A stretch of 8,546 nucleotides of DNA. Origin: an uncultured Erysipelotrichaceae bacterium (lineage in GTDB: Bacteria; Bacillota_I; Bacilli_A; Erysipelotrichales; Coprobacillaceae). Numbering within the stretch: position 1 is the first letter of the stretch; the number at the start of each line of letters is the position of its first letter. The DNA lies in the NCBI GenBank assembly GCA_900317015.1, contig ONFH01000118.1, positions 1-8,546 of the forward strand. Reading direction: 5' to 3'. Shown piece by piece: positions 1-6,575 of the stretch. The position numbers and the translations under genes are program-made. Below the pieces are notes generated by a model. The model saw only the letters and a program-made list of their open reading frames with translations, was not told the origin of the DNA and searched no databases.

Positions 1-7
1 AAAAATG

Positions 8-15
8 CCTCCTTT
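8..15 (-). promoter_or_regulatory. Ribosome binding site of a gene starting just left of the window
   Basis: Read on the minus strand, this is AAAGGAGG followed by seven bases up to the window edge. It is a near-ideal Shine-Dalgarno sequence at the right distance for a start codon lying immediately outside position 1. The gene itself cannot be seen, so its product is unknown. Confidence 0.7.
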
Positions 16-18
16 CAA

Positions 19-46
19 ATATATGTGGAAAAATCCACACATATAT
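19..46. repeat. Inverted repeat with 9-bp perfect arms, possible operator or 5'-leader hairpin
   Basis: The arms ATATATGTG (19-27) and CACATATAT (38-46) are perfect reverse complements separated by 10 bases. An alternative inner stem, TGTGGA/TCCACA (24-29 and 34-39), closes a 4-base loop. The repeat lies between a candidate minus-strand -10 box and the ribosome site at 8-15. That position suits a repressor site overlapping the transcription start, or a hairpin in the leader RNA. The sequence does not say which. Confidence 0.5.
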
Positions 47-73
47 CATAATAAGATCAGAGGCAAACGTTAA
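45..73 (-). promoter_or_regulatory. Candidate sigma-A promoter for the off-window minus-strand gene
   Basis: On the minus strand, TTAACG (68-73) and TATGAT (45-50) are separated by exactly 17 bases. Each is a partial match to the TTGACA/TATAAT consensus (4/6 and 5/6). Transcription would start near position 38, inside the inverted repeat and about 25 bases before the ribosome site. AT-rich DNA gives such matches by chance, so the call rests mainly on its placement between a terminator and a ribosome site. Confidence 0.4.
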
Positions 74-81
74 ATTCAGTC

Positions 82-110
82 AAAAAAACACCTGCGACAT
101 AGTCACAGGT
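82..110 (-). terminator. Intrinsic terminator, minus strand
   Basis: In the minus-strand RNA, ACCUGUGAC and GUCGCAGGU form a 9-bp stem (one U-G wobble) around the loop UAU. One G and seven U residues follow (82-88). The plus-strand version has a C-A mismatch and no U-tract, so the direction is clear. It lies directly upstream of the candidate promoter at 45-73 and would insulate the off-window gene. No intact minus-strand gene ends just before it. The nearest (stop at 657) already has a terminator at 517-551. Confidence 0.75.
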
Positions 111-120
111 TCAGTTTGAA

Positions 121-488
121 GGTGGTGCTGTTGTTAGTATGGGTGGTGCTGATCCGGGTATGTGTCACTGGTGCTGATGCTGGTATGGGTGGTGCTCATC
201 ATGCAATTGGTGGTGCTTATACTCGGTAGTATTCATGATGGTCATGATTACTCTAAATTTGCCAATAAATATGATAATAATGGTCAATTGATAGCTGTTA
301 GTATTACTAGTTCAAGTTATAAAGATGAAAAAGGAAAAAGTAGTGAAATCTATTACAAATAAATCAAAGTTCGATCATCGCTCGTGAAAGGGATCAAAAT
401 TCAACAGGCTTATCATACATGCTATGGGAAATATTATGATGTTGGTGTATTCAATTATTTAAACGACTTAGCAGATGCTTATTCATAA
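121..488 (+). pseudogene. Frame-broken remnant of a Gly/Ala-rich protein gene, function unknown
   Basis: Protein-like sequence runs through all three plus frames in turn. Positions 121-162 read as GGAVVSMGGADPGM. Positions 167-226 read, one base shifted, as TGADAGMGGAHHAIGGAYTR. From about 225 a third frame gives GSIHDGHDYSKF and continues to a TAA at 360-362. The same frame then stays open to TAA at 486-488, ending NYLNDLADAYS. The Gly/Ala/His-rich first part and the ordinary, polar second part look like consecutive pieces of one protein carrying two frameshifts and one internal stop. No ribosome site or start codon is visible in front, and the 5' end abuts a minus-strand terminator, so the front has probably been lost. 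A 66-codon frame opening at GTG 162 covers part of it, but its first 20 residues are an artificial Leu/Val run caused by the shifted frame. I do not recognise the family. Confidence 0.45.
138..196 (+). repeat. 13-bp direct repeat, copies 46 bases apart
   Basis: TATGGGTGGTGCT occurs at 138-150 and 184-196 inside the decayed gene. Both copies would encode Met-Gly-Gly-Ala in the parent protein. The 46-base offset is one more than a multiple of three, which matches the frame change between the two Gly/Ala-rich segments. A single-base insertion between the copies would explain it. Confidence 0.6.
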
Positions 489-516
489 ATCATTGTTAGA
501 TATTCATGCATACGAA

Positions 517-551
517 AAGCAGCGCTGGAAATCAACTTTCCAACGCTGTTT
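517..551. terminator. Bidirectional intrinsic terminator
   Basis: CAGCG-C-TGGAAA (520-531) pairs with TTTCCA-A-CGCTG (537-548) around a 5-base loop. Flanking A/T pairs extend the stem on both sides. The one C-A mismatch on the plus strand becomes a U-G pair on the minus strand. TTTCTT follows on the plus strand and CTTTTC on the minus strand. It lies between the remnant ending at 488 (plus) and the large surface-protein gene whose stop is at 657 (minus), about 105 bases beyond that stop. It can serve both convergent units. Confidence 0.7.
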
Positions 552-656
552 CTTAATTCTTATACTGATTTAATATGAATGATTTCTTCTATTTGATCCT
601 TCAAAAGGTTTAAGGAATTTTAATCACTACAACCTCATCAGCATTTCAATCAATAA

Positions 657-3600
657 TTACTTAACAGTTACGTTAATAACTTTCTTTATACCATTAATCG
701 TATATACAGTAATCTGACATTTTCCTTTGCCCTTAGCTTTGACTTTACCAGAACTTGATACAGTCGCAATCTTTGAATTTGAAGATTCAAATTCAGTCTT
801 GCCATAAGCTTTCTTTTTGCTGAGGCACTTCGTTACTTTAACTTTTAACCTCTTTGATTTCTTTCTTCTTAGTTTCAATGAAAGAGGTGAAACAGTCAAA
901 GCTTTAGCATTTGTGTAATTCTTACATTTATTACCAGTAATACAATAAGTTTTAACATTTGTTCCGATAATCGTTTTATCTTCAGTAACAGCTTTTACAA
1001 CAATTGAATAGATCTTGTACTTCTTCAATTTCTTAAGCGTCGTTGAATGACCATCTACTTTGCTGACAAGTTTCAGCTTCTTACCTTCGATACCTGTATA
1101 AACCCAATATTCATCAGCATCATCAATTTCAGTCCAAGAAAGTTTGATCTTATTTTTACCTTTTGCAGTTGCTCTCACAAAGATCTTCTGATTCTTTTTT
1201 ACATCTTTATTATCATCTTTTTCTTGATCAGTGTCAGTCGCATTAGGCTTGTTTTCTTCAGCTTCTTTTGATGAATCCGTATTCGTTGCCGGCTTATTAT
1301 TATCCGTTGTAGGTGCCGTTGGGGTCGTTGGGGTCGTTGGCGTTGTAGGAGCTGTTGGCTGATTCTTACCAGTATCTGGTTTCTGATCAGGCTTCTTAGT
1401 ATCATCATCAGTTTTTGCTGCATTGACAGTAACCGTACATTTAGCAACCTTATCTTCTGCAGATGCTGTGATGACCACAGTTCCTGCTGCAAGACATGTA
1501 ATCTTACCGTCTTGATCAACTTTCACAACATTTTCATTATCAGATGCCCATTTAATCTCTTTATTTGTAGCATTTGCTGGTTCTACTTCTGCATGGAAAT
1601 CATAAGATTGACCAACCGTAAATGTTAATGCATCAGTCAAGCCTGAAATGCTTTCAACTTTAACATGATTTGGATCATTTACCGTGACTTTACAACTGTC
1701 GCTAAATTCACCTGCATAAGCAGTAATAATAGCCGTTCCTTCTTTGATTGCTTTGATTGTTCCTGATTGATCAACACTAACGACTTTTTCATCATCTGAA
1801 TCCCAAATGATATCTTTGTGCGTTGCATCATCTGGTGTAACAACAGTCATTAACTTTAATGTATCACCAGGCTTGAACGTTAATTCAGAAGGCATCAACG
1901 AAATACTCTGTACTTTTACTTCATCTTTTTCTGGTTCTTTAACAAAGACTGAGCATTCAGCTTTCTTACCGTCAGCTTCAGCAGTCACTTTTGTTGTTCC
2001 TGCCTTTACTGCCGTTACAGTACCACTGTCATCGATCTTGGCGATGTTCTCATCTTCCGAAGACCACTTAACAGTATGTGTAGAAGCTTCATCAGGACTG
2101 AGTTTTGCAATTAAACCAAGCGTAGACCCTGTATCAAGATACATTCTATCCTGGCTCAAAGTAATTTCTTCAACTTCTGTCTCTACTTTTTGTGGTTCTG
2201 AAACAGTGACTTCACAAGTATCAGTTTGGTCGCCCGCTTTAGCAGTAATTGTAGCTGTACCTGCTTTTACAGCTGTTAACATACCATATTCGTCAACTTT
2301 GACAACAGATTCATCATTCGTTGACCAAGTAACAGAATTATTTTTCGCATTTGTAGGTGTTACTTTTGCAGATAACTGGAAAGATGAACCACTATCTAAT
2401 TTCACCTTATTACTATTTAACTCAACCTTTTCAACTTTAGCATCCTGTGTATCATCATCTGTGTCATCCTTTTCATCTTGATTAGATGCACCCGAGTCAG
2501 TCACGACAACATGACATTTTCCGAGGATCTTATCATTATAAACAGATGTAACTGTTACATCAGCTTCTCCTGCAGAAAGGGCTGAGACAACACCTAGTTT
2601 ATTGACCTTTGCAATAGAGTCATTATCAATTGAGAATTTCACTTTATTCCATCCATTATCAGAAAGTCCATCATCAAATGAATAATCGAAAATAGCAATA
2701 TTACCGACATTCATCTTTAAATTATCCTGAACCGTTAGAGATGTAGGAACTTTATTCTTGTTAAATGGATCAATATTCACAATCTGCGAAGCACTTGCAT
2801 TATTGTCAGCCAATCCAATACCTTCATTAGAAATCGTAATAGCTGATTTTAAATCGCTCTTAGGAACAAGAATATAACCTGATCCAGACTTCGTCATAAA
2901 CCATCTAACGAGATCATCGTCGCTCTTTTCTTCTAGAACAACTTTCTTATTACTATCTTCATCAGTCGTTAATTTAATGACCTTATCTGTATACAATGAA
3001 GAAATGATATAACTACCATCATCCTGTCGTTCAAACTTCCAGCTGTTCTTTGCGAGATCATTATCTTCATCAAGTTTGATTTCATCATCTACAGCACTGA
3101 AAACCTTTCCTTCTGTATCAGAAATCTTAGTATAGAATTCATTTCTTAAACGTTCATCATCATTAACATGAATAGTACATATTTTAGTAACCTTTTCATT
3201 TACTTTACTAGTTGCAGTAATAGTAGCTGAACCTGCCCTAATACCTTTAATCTTTCCATTTGTATCGACCGTTACAACTGAATTATCACTTGAAGTCCAA
3301 TTCAATTCATCTGCTTTTAATGTTGAAGCAATTGTCTGTTCTTCGCCAACTTTTAGATCACGACGTTCATCAATCGTCAAATTTTCCGGAATCTTGCTTT
3401 GATCAACGACTTCAATACTAAATCTTTGTGCTTTACTTTCACTGCTCTTATATGTTTGTAATGGCGTTCCATCAGCATCACCATTACCCCAAGTGTCCAA
3501 CGATCTCATCAAAGCACATTCTGCAACTAATCGATAACCGTCGCCATTCTTATAGATATACCATTTTTGAGCTTTTGTTTTATTTGATTGATATGGCTGT

Positions 3601-5003
3601 ACTCGAGCAGCGTTTTTACTTGTTCCGTTACTTACATCCATACACTTCTGATCAAAGACATTCTGAATAATATAAGCACCATCTGACTGTTTTTGGAAAT
3701 GCCAAATGTTCTTTACATTCAATCCTTCTTCTTTTAATGAAAGCTGTGTTCCATTATTGGTAATAGGTTTTCCAATACTTGCCTTTTTGATTTGAGCATA
3801 GAAATCATCACTAAATGCGCCACTTTCTATAACGTGTACATTACATGTAGCTTTGATTTTGTCATTGTAATCACTAGTAGCCGTAATTTTAGCAGTCCCA
3901 AGTTTATTTGCAGTCACAACACCGCTCTGATTAACAGTAGCTACTGAATTGTCACTACTTGACCAATTGATCTTTGATTTACCAACATTATGTGCGGCAT
4001 TGATTGTCTGACTTTGACCAGGAGAAATATAATGATCTGCATCCATTGAAATTGATGATGGAAGTGGAAGCATTTGTTTATTTTCAAACTCTATGGTCCA
4101 CCGCTGTGCTGGATTATTATGAATCTGATAGATTTGTACCCTTGTACCTTCAGCAGTTTTTGCATCACATGCATCTAACGCTCTGCCCATTGCACATTTT
4201 GGTACAAAACGATAACCATTGTCATATTTATAAATGTACCACCTCTGAGCATTACTATTATTTCTTGTCCAACATTGTACACGAACATGGTCAGCATCTT
4301 TCATTGCAACAACATCTAAACAACGGTTATCATACATGTTTTGGATAATATATGAACCATCAGATTGTCTTTGGAAATGCCACCAAAATCTTGCTTTAAA
4401 AGATGCATTCTTTAAATAGAGGCCATCTGGATTATAAATAATTGGTCTAAATACACTTGTTAATCTGATATTGCCATAAAATGAATTTCCCAGATTTAAC
4501 GCTTTTGATGGATCCATTTTTGTGCTTTCGGCTTTGAAATCTGGTCTAATAACACCCCAATAGCCTCCAACAATACGATCATAACGTATACCTGTAATTT
4601 TTCTTACATAATTTCCACCAACATTTTGATGGTATGACACAGTATCTGATTCGTATATTGCAACATGTCCATAACTATTATTCGTATAAACTAAAATATC
4701 ACCTTTTTGAGGATGAGCACCGCGAATTCTAGCCCAACCAGCAGGTAATGTATTCCAAGTGTAATCATTTGCATTACCATGTGGTCTAGCAGCACCAAGA
4801 TACTGATAATAAGCCATGATCAAATCAACACATTGGTAATAATAAGCTCCATCTACTTCAATAGATTTTCCAACTTGAGCATTACACCAAGCAATAGCTT
4901 GACTTCTTGTACGAGAACAATATGCTTTTGCGTCAGAAATGTAACTAGGCAAGATGGCAACGACCATCATGAGACTAATAAATACACCAAGAATCTTCTT
5001 CAT
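657..5003 (-). CDS. Secreted CHAP-domain cell-wall hydrolase with ricin-like and Big2 repeats
   Basis: A 1448-residue modular exported protein, probably a peptidoglycan amidase or endopeptidase acting at the cell surface. Residues 1-27 are a signal peptide ending in AKA. Residues 29-153 are a CHAP domain with catalytic Cys58 (YQCVD), His113 (YGHVAIYE) and probable third residue Asn127 (HQN). Ricin B-like domains follow at about 172-306, 397-532 and 617-748, each followed by a Big2 Ig-like domain (about 312-392, 538-613, 752-834). The first has QRW motifs at Gln300 and Gln253; the third is degenerate. After an Asp-rich linker come four tandem Big2 domains (857-1194), a Pro/Thr linker, an Fn3-like domain (1273-1368) and a Lys-rich final Big2 (1369-1448). 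There is no LPXTG anchor and no SH3b domain. The ATG at 5003 is preceded by AAGGAG at a 9-base spacing and starts the signal peptide. CHAP and Big2 calls are firm; carbohydrate binding and bond specificity are inferred. Confidence 0.93.
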   Translation of the reverse strand: MKKILGVFISLMMVVAILPSYISDAKAYCSRTRSQAIAWCNAQVGKSIEVDGAYYYQCVDLIMAYYQYLGAARPHGNANDYTWNTLPAGWARIRGAHPQKGDILVYTNNSYGHVAIYESDTVSYHQNVGGNYVRKITGIRYDRIVGGYWGVIRPDFKAESTKMDPSKALNLGNSFYGNIRLTSVFRPIIYNPDGLYLKNASFKARFWWHFQRQSDGSYIIQNMYDNRCLDVVAMKDADHVRVQCWTRNNSNAQRWYIYKYDNGYRFVPKCAMGRALDACDAKTAEGTRVQIYQIHNNPAQRWTIEFENKQMLPLPSSISMDADHYISPGQSQTINAAHNVGKSKINWSSSDNSVATVNQSGVVTANKLGTAKITATSDYNDKIKATCNVHVIESGAFSDDFYAQIKKASIGKPITNNGTQLSLKEEGLNVKNIWHFQKQSDGAYIIQNVFDQKCMDVSNGTSKNAARVQPYQSNKTKAQKWYIYKNGDGYRLVAECALMRSLDTWGNGDADGTPLQTYKSSESKAQRFSIEVVDQSKIPENLTIDERRDLKVGEEQTIASTLKADELNWTSSDNSVVTVDTNGKIKGIRAGSATITATSKVNEKVTKICTIHVNDDERLRNEFYTKISDTEGKVFSAVDDEIKLDEDNDLAKNSWKFERQDDGSYIISSLYTDKVIKLTTDEDSNKKVVLEEKSDDDLVRWFMTKSGSGYILVPKSDLKSAITISNEGIGLADNNASASQIVNIDPFNKNKVPTSLTVQDNLKMNVGNIAIFDYSFDDGLSDNGWNKVKFSIDNDSIAKVNKLGVVSALSAGEADVTVTSVYNDKILGKCHVVVTDSGASNQDEKDDTDDDTQDAKVEKVELNSNKVKLDSGSSFQLSAKVTPTNAKNNSVTWSTNDESVVKVDEYGMLTAVKAGTATITAKAGDQTDTCEVTVSEPQKVETEVEEITLSQDRMYLDTGSTLGLIAKLSPDEASTHTVKWSSEDENIAKIDDSGTVTAVKAGTTKVTAEADGKKAECSVFVKEPEKDEVKVQSISLMPSELTFKPGDTLKLMTVVTPDDATHKDIIWDSDDEKVVSVDQSGTIKAIKEGTAIITAYAGEFSDSCKVTVNDPNHVKVESISGLTDALTFTVGQSYDFHAEVEPANATNKEIKWASDNENVVKVDQDGKITCLAAGTVVITASAEDKVAKCTVTVNAAKTDDDTKKPDQKPDTGKNQPTAPTTPTTPTTPTAPTTDNNKPATNTDSSKEAEENKPNATDTDQEKDDNKDVKKNQKIFVRATAKGKNKIKLSWTEIDDADEYWVYTGIEGKKLKLVSKVDGHSTTLKKLKKYKIYSIVVKAVTEDKTIIGTNVKTYCITGNKCKNYTNAKALTVSPLSLKLRRKKSKRLKVKVTKCLSKKKAYGKTEFESSNSKIATVSSSGKVKAKGKGKCQITVYTINGIKKVINVTVK
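1305..1358 (-). repeat. Tandem 9-bp repeat encoding a Pro-Thr-Thr linker
   Basis: The plus-strand unit CGTTGGGGT repeats perfectly at 1317-1325 and 1326-1334, and is followed by a variant at 1335-1343. The stretch encodes residues 1216-1233 of the CHAP protein, a run of PTA/PTT triplets. Such segments are extended, wall-spanning or glycosylatable spacers in surface proteins. Because the unit is in frame, slippage would change linker length without breaking the gene. Confidence 0.75.
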
Positions 5004-5012
5004 AACACCAAT

Positions 5013-5018
5013 CTCCTT
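5013..5018 (-). promoter_or_regulatory. Ribosome binding site of the CHAP protein gene
   Basis: AAGGAG on the minus strand, nine bases before the ATG at 5003. It supports that start, which also begins a textbook signal peptide. Confidence 0.8.
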
Positions 5019-5063
5019 CCTAATAATGCGTATTTAATCAAGTAATTGTTGATAGGGCTTACA

Positions 5064-5093
5064 GTTATAAATAAAAAAACTACCATCTTCCAA
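5064..5093 (-). promoter_or_regulatory. Candidate promoter of the CHAP protein gene
   Basis: On the minus strand, TTGGAA (5088-5093) and TATAAC (5064-5069) are 18 bases apart, matching the consensus at 4/6 and 5/6 positions. The predicted start near 5057 leaves a leader of about 54 bases before the ATG. Other AT-rich hexamers nearby could also serve, so this is a best guess. Confidence 0.4.
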
Positions 5094-5325
5094 TTTTTAA
5101 TATTGTTACTAAAACAATGATGAAATATCTTTAAATATAAAAATCAAGTCCCTCAGCAAATCAAATAAGGAATAATATCCTTAAATAAATTATAGGTTGA
5201 CATATCTTACTTAGCAATATTTTTAAAGTAAGTTTTTAAATCTGTTAATATGACTACGAGTCGTTTTTTGTAAGCTCATTAAATTTTAATTATTATTAAT
5301 AAATGTATATGCCCCTTTGTTTTTA
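5094..5325. other. AT-rich non-coding stretch between the CHAP gene promoter and the IS
   Basis: I see no credible reading frame here. It holds a small palindrome, TAAGGA/TCCTTA (5166-5171 and 5178-5183, 6-base gap). It also holds an exact TTGACA at 5197-5202 on the plus strand without a good -10 partner. A weak 7-bp hairpin CTTACTT/AAGTAAG (5206-5212 and 5226-5232) is followed by five T. The palindrome lies upstream of the CHAP gene's candidate promoter, where a regulator could bind, but nothing proves this. Confidence 0.4.
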
Positions 5326-5353
5326 CGTGATGTTAACAATTAGGTGACTTTTT
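5326..5353 (+). repeat. Left terminal inverted repeat of the IS
   Basis: Begins CGTGATGTTAACAA and ends TAGGTGACTTTTT after one variable base. It matches the reverse complement of 6545-6572 at 27 of 28 positions; the only difference is at its position 15 (T here, A in the right copy). Similarity stops abruptly on the inner side. Confidence 0.9.
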
Positions 5354-5396
5354 GTTTTGAATCCGTATTTTCGGTTTCTAAACGTTTCCCTCGCCG

Positions 5397-5437
5397 TCCT
5401 GACATTTATATATTTAGTATAATGTATTGTGTCAGGA
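5397..5437 (+). promoter_or_regulatory. Inverted repeat that can mask the transposase ribosome site
   Basis: TCCTGACA (5397-5404) and TGTCAGGA (5430-5437) are perfect 8-bp complements with a 25-base spacer. The right arm overlaps the first four bases of the AGGAGG ribosome site, while a TATAAT box sits in the spacer. RNA entering from outside the IS would contain both arms and could fold over the ribosome site. RNA started from the internal -10 box would begin at about 5430 and lack the left arm. IS10 and IS50 are known to use this kind of protection; here it is inferred from layout. Confidence 0.55.
5418..5423 (+). promoter_or_regulatory. Perfect -10 box upstream of the transposase gene
   Basis: TATAAT lies 24 bases before the transposase start codon. 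No convincing -35 box sits at the usual 16-18-base spacing; the nearest likeness, CTGACA at 5399-5404, is only 13 bases away. If used, this is probably a weak promoter, as is common for transposases. Confidence 0.45.
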
Positions 5438-5439
5438 GG
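5434..5439 (+). promoter_or_regulatory. Ribosome binding site of the transposase
   Basis: A perfect AGGAGG eight bases before the ATG at 5448 fixes that start. Its first four bases belong to the inverted repeat described for 5397-5437. Confidence 0.8.
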
Positions 5440-5447
5440 TATAATTC

Positions 5448-6461
5448 ATGAGTGTTGAAGAAATCATCGAAAAACTATCAAGTACTGAACTAAGCGACTA
5501 TCAGATCAAGGAGATTGAGAAGCAGATTGACGAGTATATCAGTGATAACAATACTGCTTCCGATCCTAATGTTGAATACTGCCCAAAATGCGGCAAGGTT
5601 CATCCCAAATTAATCAAAGCTGGGAGAACTCGTAACGGCAAGCAGATGCTTCGATGCAAGGAATGCAACAAGCGCTTTGTAGCGGACACTGGACAGCTTA
5701 CTTTCTACTCCCATCAGGAATTTTCCGCATGGAAAATACTCCTTAAAGATACACTTAATACTGTCGGATTACGCGAAACTGCTTTAAAGATTGGCGTTCA
5801 TTTCGTCACTGTTTTTAGAATGCGTCATAAGTTTCTTCGCTTCCTGGAAGAGATCCTTGTAAATGAATCAGTCGGGAATGTAGCTGAAGTAGATGAGAAG
5901 TACATCACTGCAAGCCACAAGGGAACCAAATTAGAAGGCGTAGAGCCTCGTAAACATGGTTCCAAGGCAAATAAACGCGGTCTTAGTAAAATGCAAGTGT
6001 GCATCATGACAGCTGTATCCAGAGACAACAATGCATACATTCACACATACAATACAGGTAGACCTAATGACATCAATGCTAATGATCTCTGCCAGCACAT
6101 TGATGAAAATACCTACTGTTTTCTTGACGGTATCAACATCTATGATTGGAGTCTGAAAAAGCGAAACTGTGATTTCAGACACCTGAAGAAATCTGACTAT
6201 ACCAAAACTGATCATTTGAATAATGTCAATCATCTTCACTCATTCATTGAGAAGGAAGTGATCGGCTATAGAAATTTAGCAACAAAGTATATCAATAGAT
6301 ATAACTCATTATTCATGATCCAGTGCAATTACAGAAAGATGTCACTCAACGAAAAAATTGTAAAGCTGCTGGGTCTATTAAGACAGCATCAGAAGTATTT
6401 CTTCGTCAGACAGATCAGTCATGAAAGTATATTTTTATGCGGTGCTACTATATTCAATTAG
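5448..6461 (+). CDS. IS1595-family (ISXO2-like) transposase
   Basis: A 337-residue DDE-type transposase that would cut and join the ends of the surrounding IS. After an acidic, helical first 40 residues comes a zinc ribbon with Cys45/Cys48 (CPKC) and Cys70/Cys73 (CKEC). A helix-turn-helix-like segment follows at about 107-130. The catalytic core begins with Asp149 in EVDEKYI. The second acid is Asp227 in FLDGIN. The third metal-binding position should lie in the NNVNHLHSFIE segment (residues 258-268), followed by YRNLATKYINRY, which is typical of the group. Length and motifs agree with a full-length family member, so the enzyme looks functional. Only 83 bases separate its stop from the right inverted repeat. 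It is the sole gene of the element. The TAG stop is followed by an open stretch in the same frame, but that runs out through the IS end and is not needed. Confidence 0.9.
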   Translation: MSVEEIIEKLSSTELSDYQIKEIEKQIDEYISDNNTASDPNVEYCPKCGKVHPKLIKAGRTRNGKQMLRCKECNKRFVADTGQLTFYSHQEFSAWKILLKDTLNTVGLRETALKIGVHFVTVFRMRHKFLRFLEEILVNESVGNVAEVDEKYITASHKGTKLEGVEPRKHGSKANKRGLSKMQVCIMTAVSRDNNAYIHTYNTGRPNDINANDLCQHIDENTYCFLDGINIYDWSLKKRNCDFRHLKKSDYTKTDHLNNVNHLHSFIEKEVIGYRNLATKYINRYNSLFMIQCNYRKMSLNEKIVKLLGLLRQHQKYFFVRQISHESIFLCGATIFN

Positions 6462-6481
6462 GGGCTGACAAGCAAGATAAT

Positions 6482-6518
6482 TTTCGACAATTTGATATGC
6501 GAAAATCAAATTGCGAAA
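6482..6518. repeat. Hairpin-forming inverted repeat near the right end of the IS
   Basis: CAATTTGAT (6488-6496) pairs with ATCAAATTG (6505-6513) around an 8-base loop. A further five base pairs form below a single bulged A at 6487. It begins 20 bases after the transposase stop. No U-tract follows on either strand, so it is not a standard intrinsic terminator. It might stabilise the transcript's 3' end or block antisense read-through. Confidence 0.5.
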
Positions 6519-6544
6519 CATCAACACATAAATGTAATATTTCT

Positions 6545-6572
6545 AAAAAGTCACCTATTTGTTAACATCACG
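6545..6572 (-). repeat. Right terminal inverted repeat of the IS
   Basis: Reverse complement of the left repeat at 5326-5353 with one mismatch in 28; the outermost bases on the plus strand are ATCACG. It marks the right boundary of the element, 3 bases before the A-run of the adjoining terminator. Confidence 0.9.
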
Positions 6573-6575
6573 AAT

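Larger units (their letters stand above)
5326..6572 (+). mobile_element. Complete IS1595-type insertion sequence, 1247 bp
   Basis: The element is bounded by 28-bp terminal inverted repeats identical at 27 positions and carries one intact transposase gene reading left to right. The zinc ribbon plus ISXO2-like catalytic layout of the transposase is the basis for the family name. That family normally makes 8-bp target duplications, but the flanking octamers here (TGTTTTTA on the left, AATAAAAA on the right) do not match. The insertion may be old, or one flank may have been rearranged. It lies between the L,D-transpeptidase terminator and the CHAP gene promoter region and interrupts no visible gene. 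Confidence 0.88.

Noticed and set aside
162..362. A stand-alone small membrane protein of 66 residues
   Set aside because: The hydrophobic Leu/Val start comes from reading Gly/Ala codons one base out of frame, and there is no ribosome site. Only the second half looks like real coding sequence, so I treat it as part of a broken gene.
1199..1519. A 106-codon minus-strand frame overlapping the CHAP gene
   Set aside because: It is a shifted reading of the Pro/Thr-linker region, rich in Arg, Gln and Leu from the codon pattern of the real frame.
1807..2481. A 224-codon open frame on the plus strand
   Set aside because: It is antisense to the tandem Big2 repeats. Its Ser/Val-rich, repetitive sequence mirrors those repeats, and no ribosome site precedes it.
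3428..5045. Plus-strand open frames at 3428-3670, 4004-4348 and 4779-5045
   Set aside because: All lie antisense to well-supported ricin-like, Big2 and CHAP coding sequence, with unnatural composition and no start signals.
5197..5237. TTGACA box and small hairpin followed by TTTTT as a plus-strand promoter or terminator
   Set aside because: No -10 box fits the TTGACA. The hairpin has only seven mostly A/T pairs, and no plus-strand gene precedes it.
5825..6239. Minus-strand open frames inside the transposase gene
   Set aside because: They are antisense shadows of an intact transposase with clear motifs.
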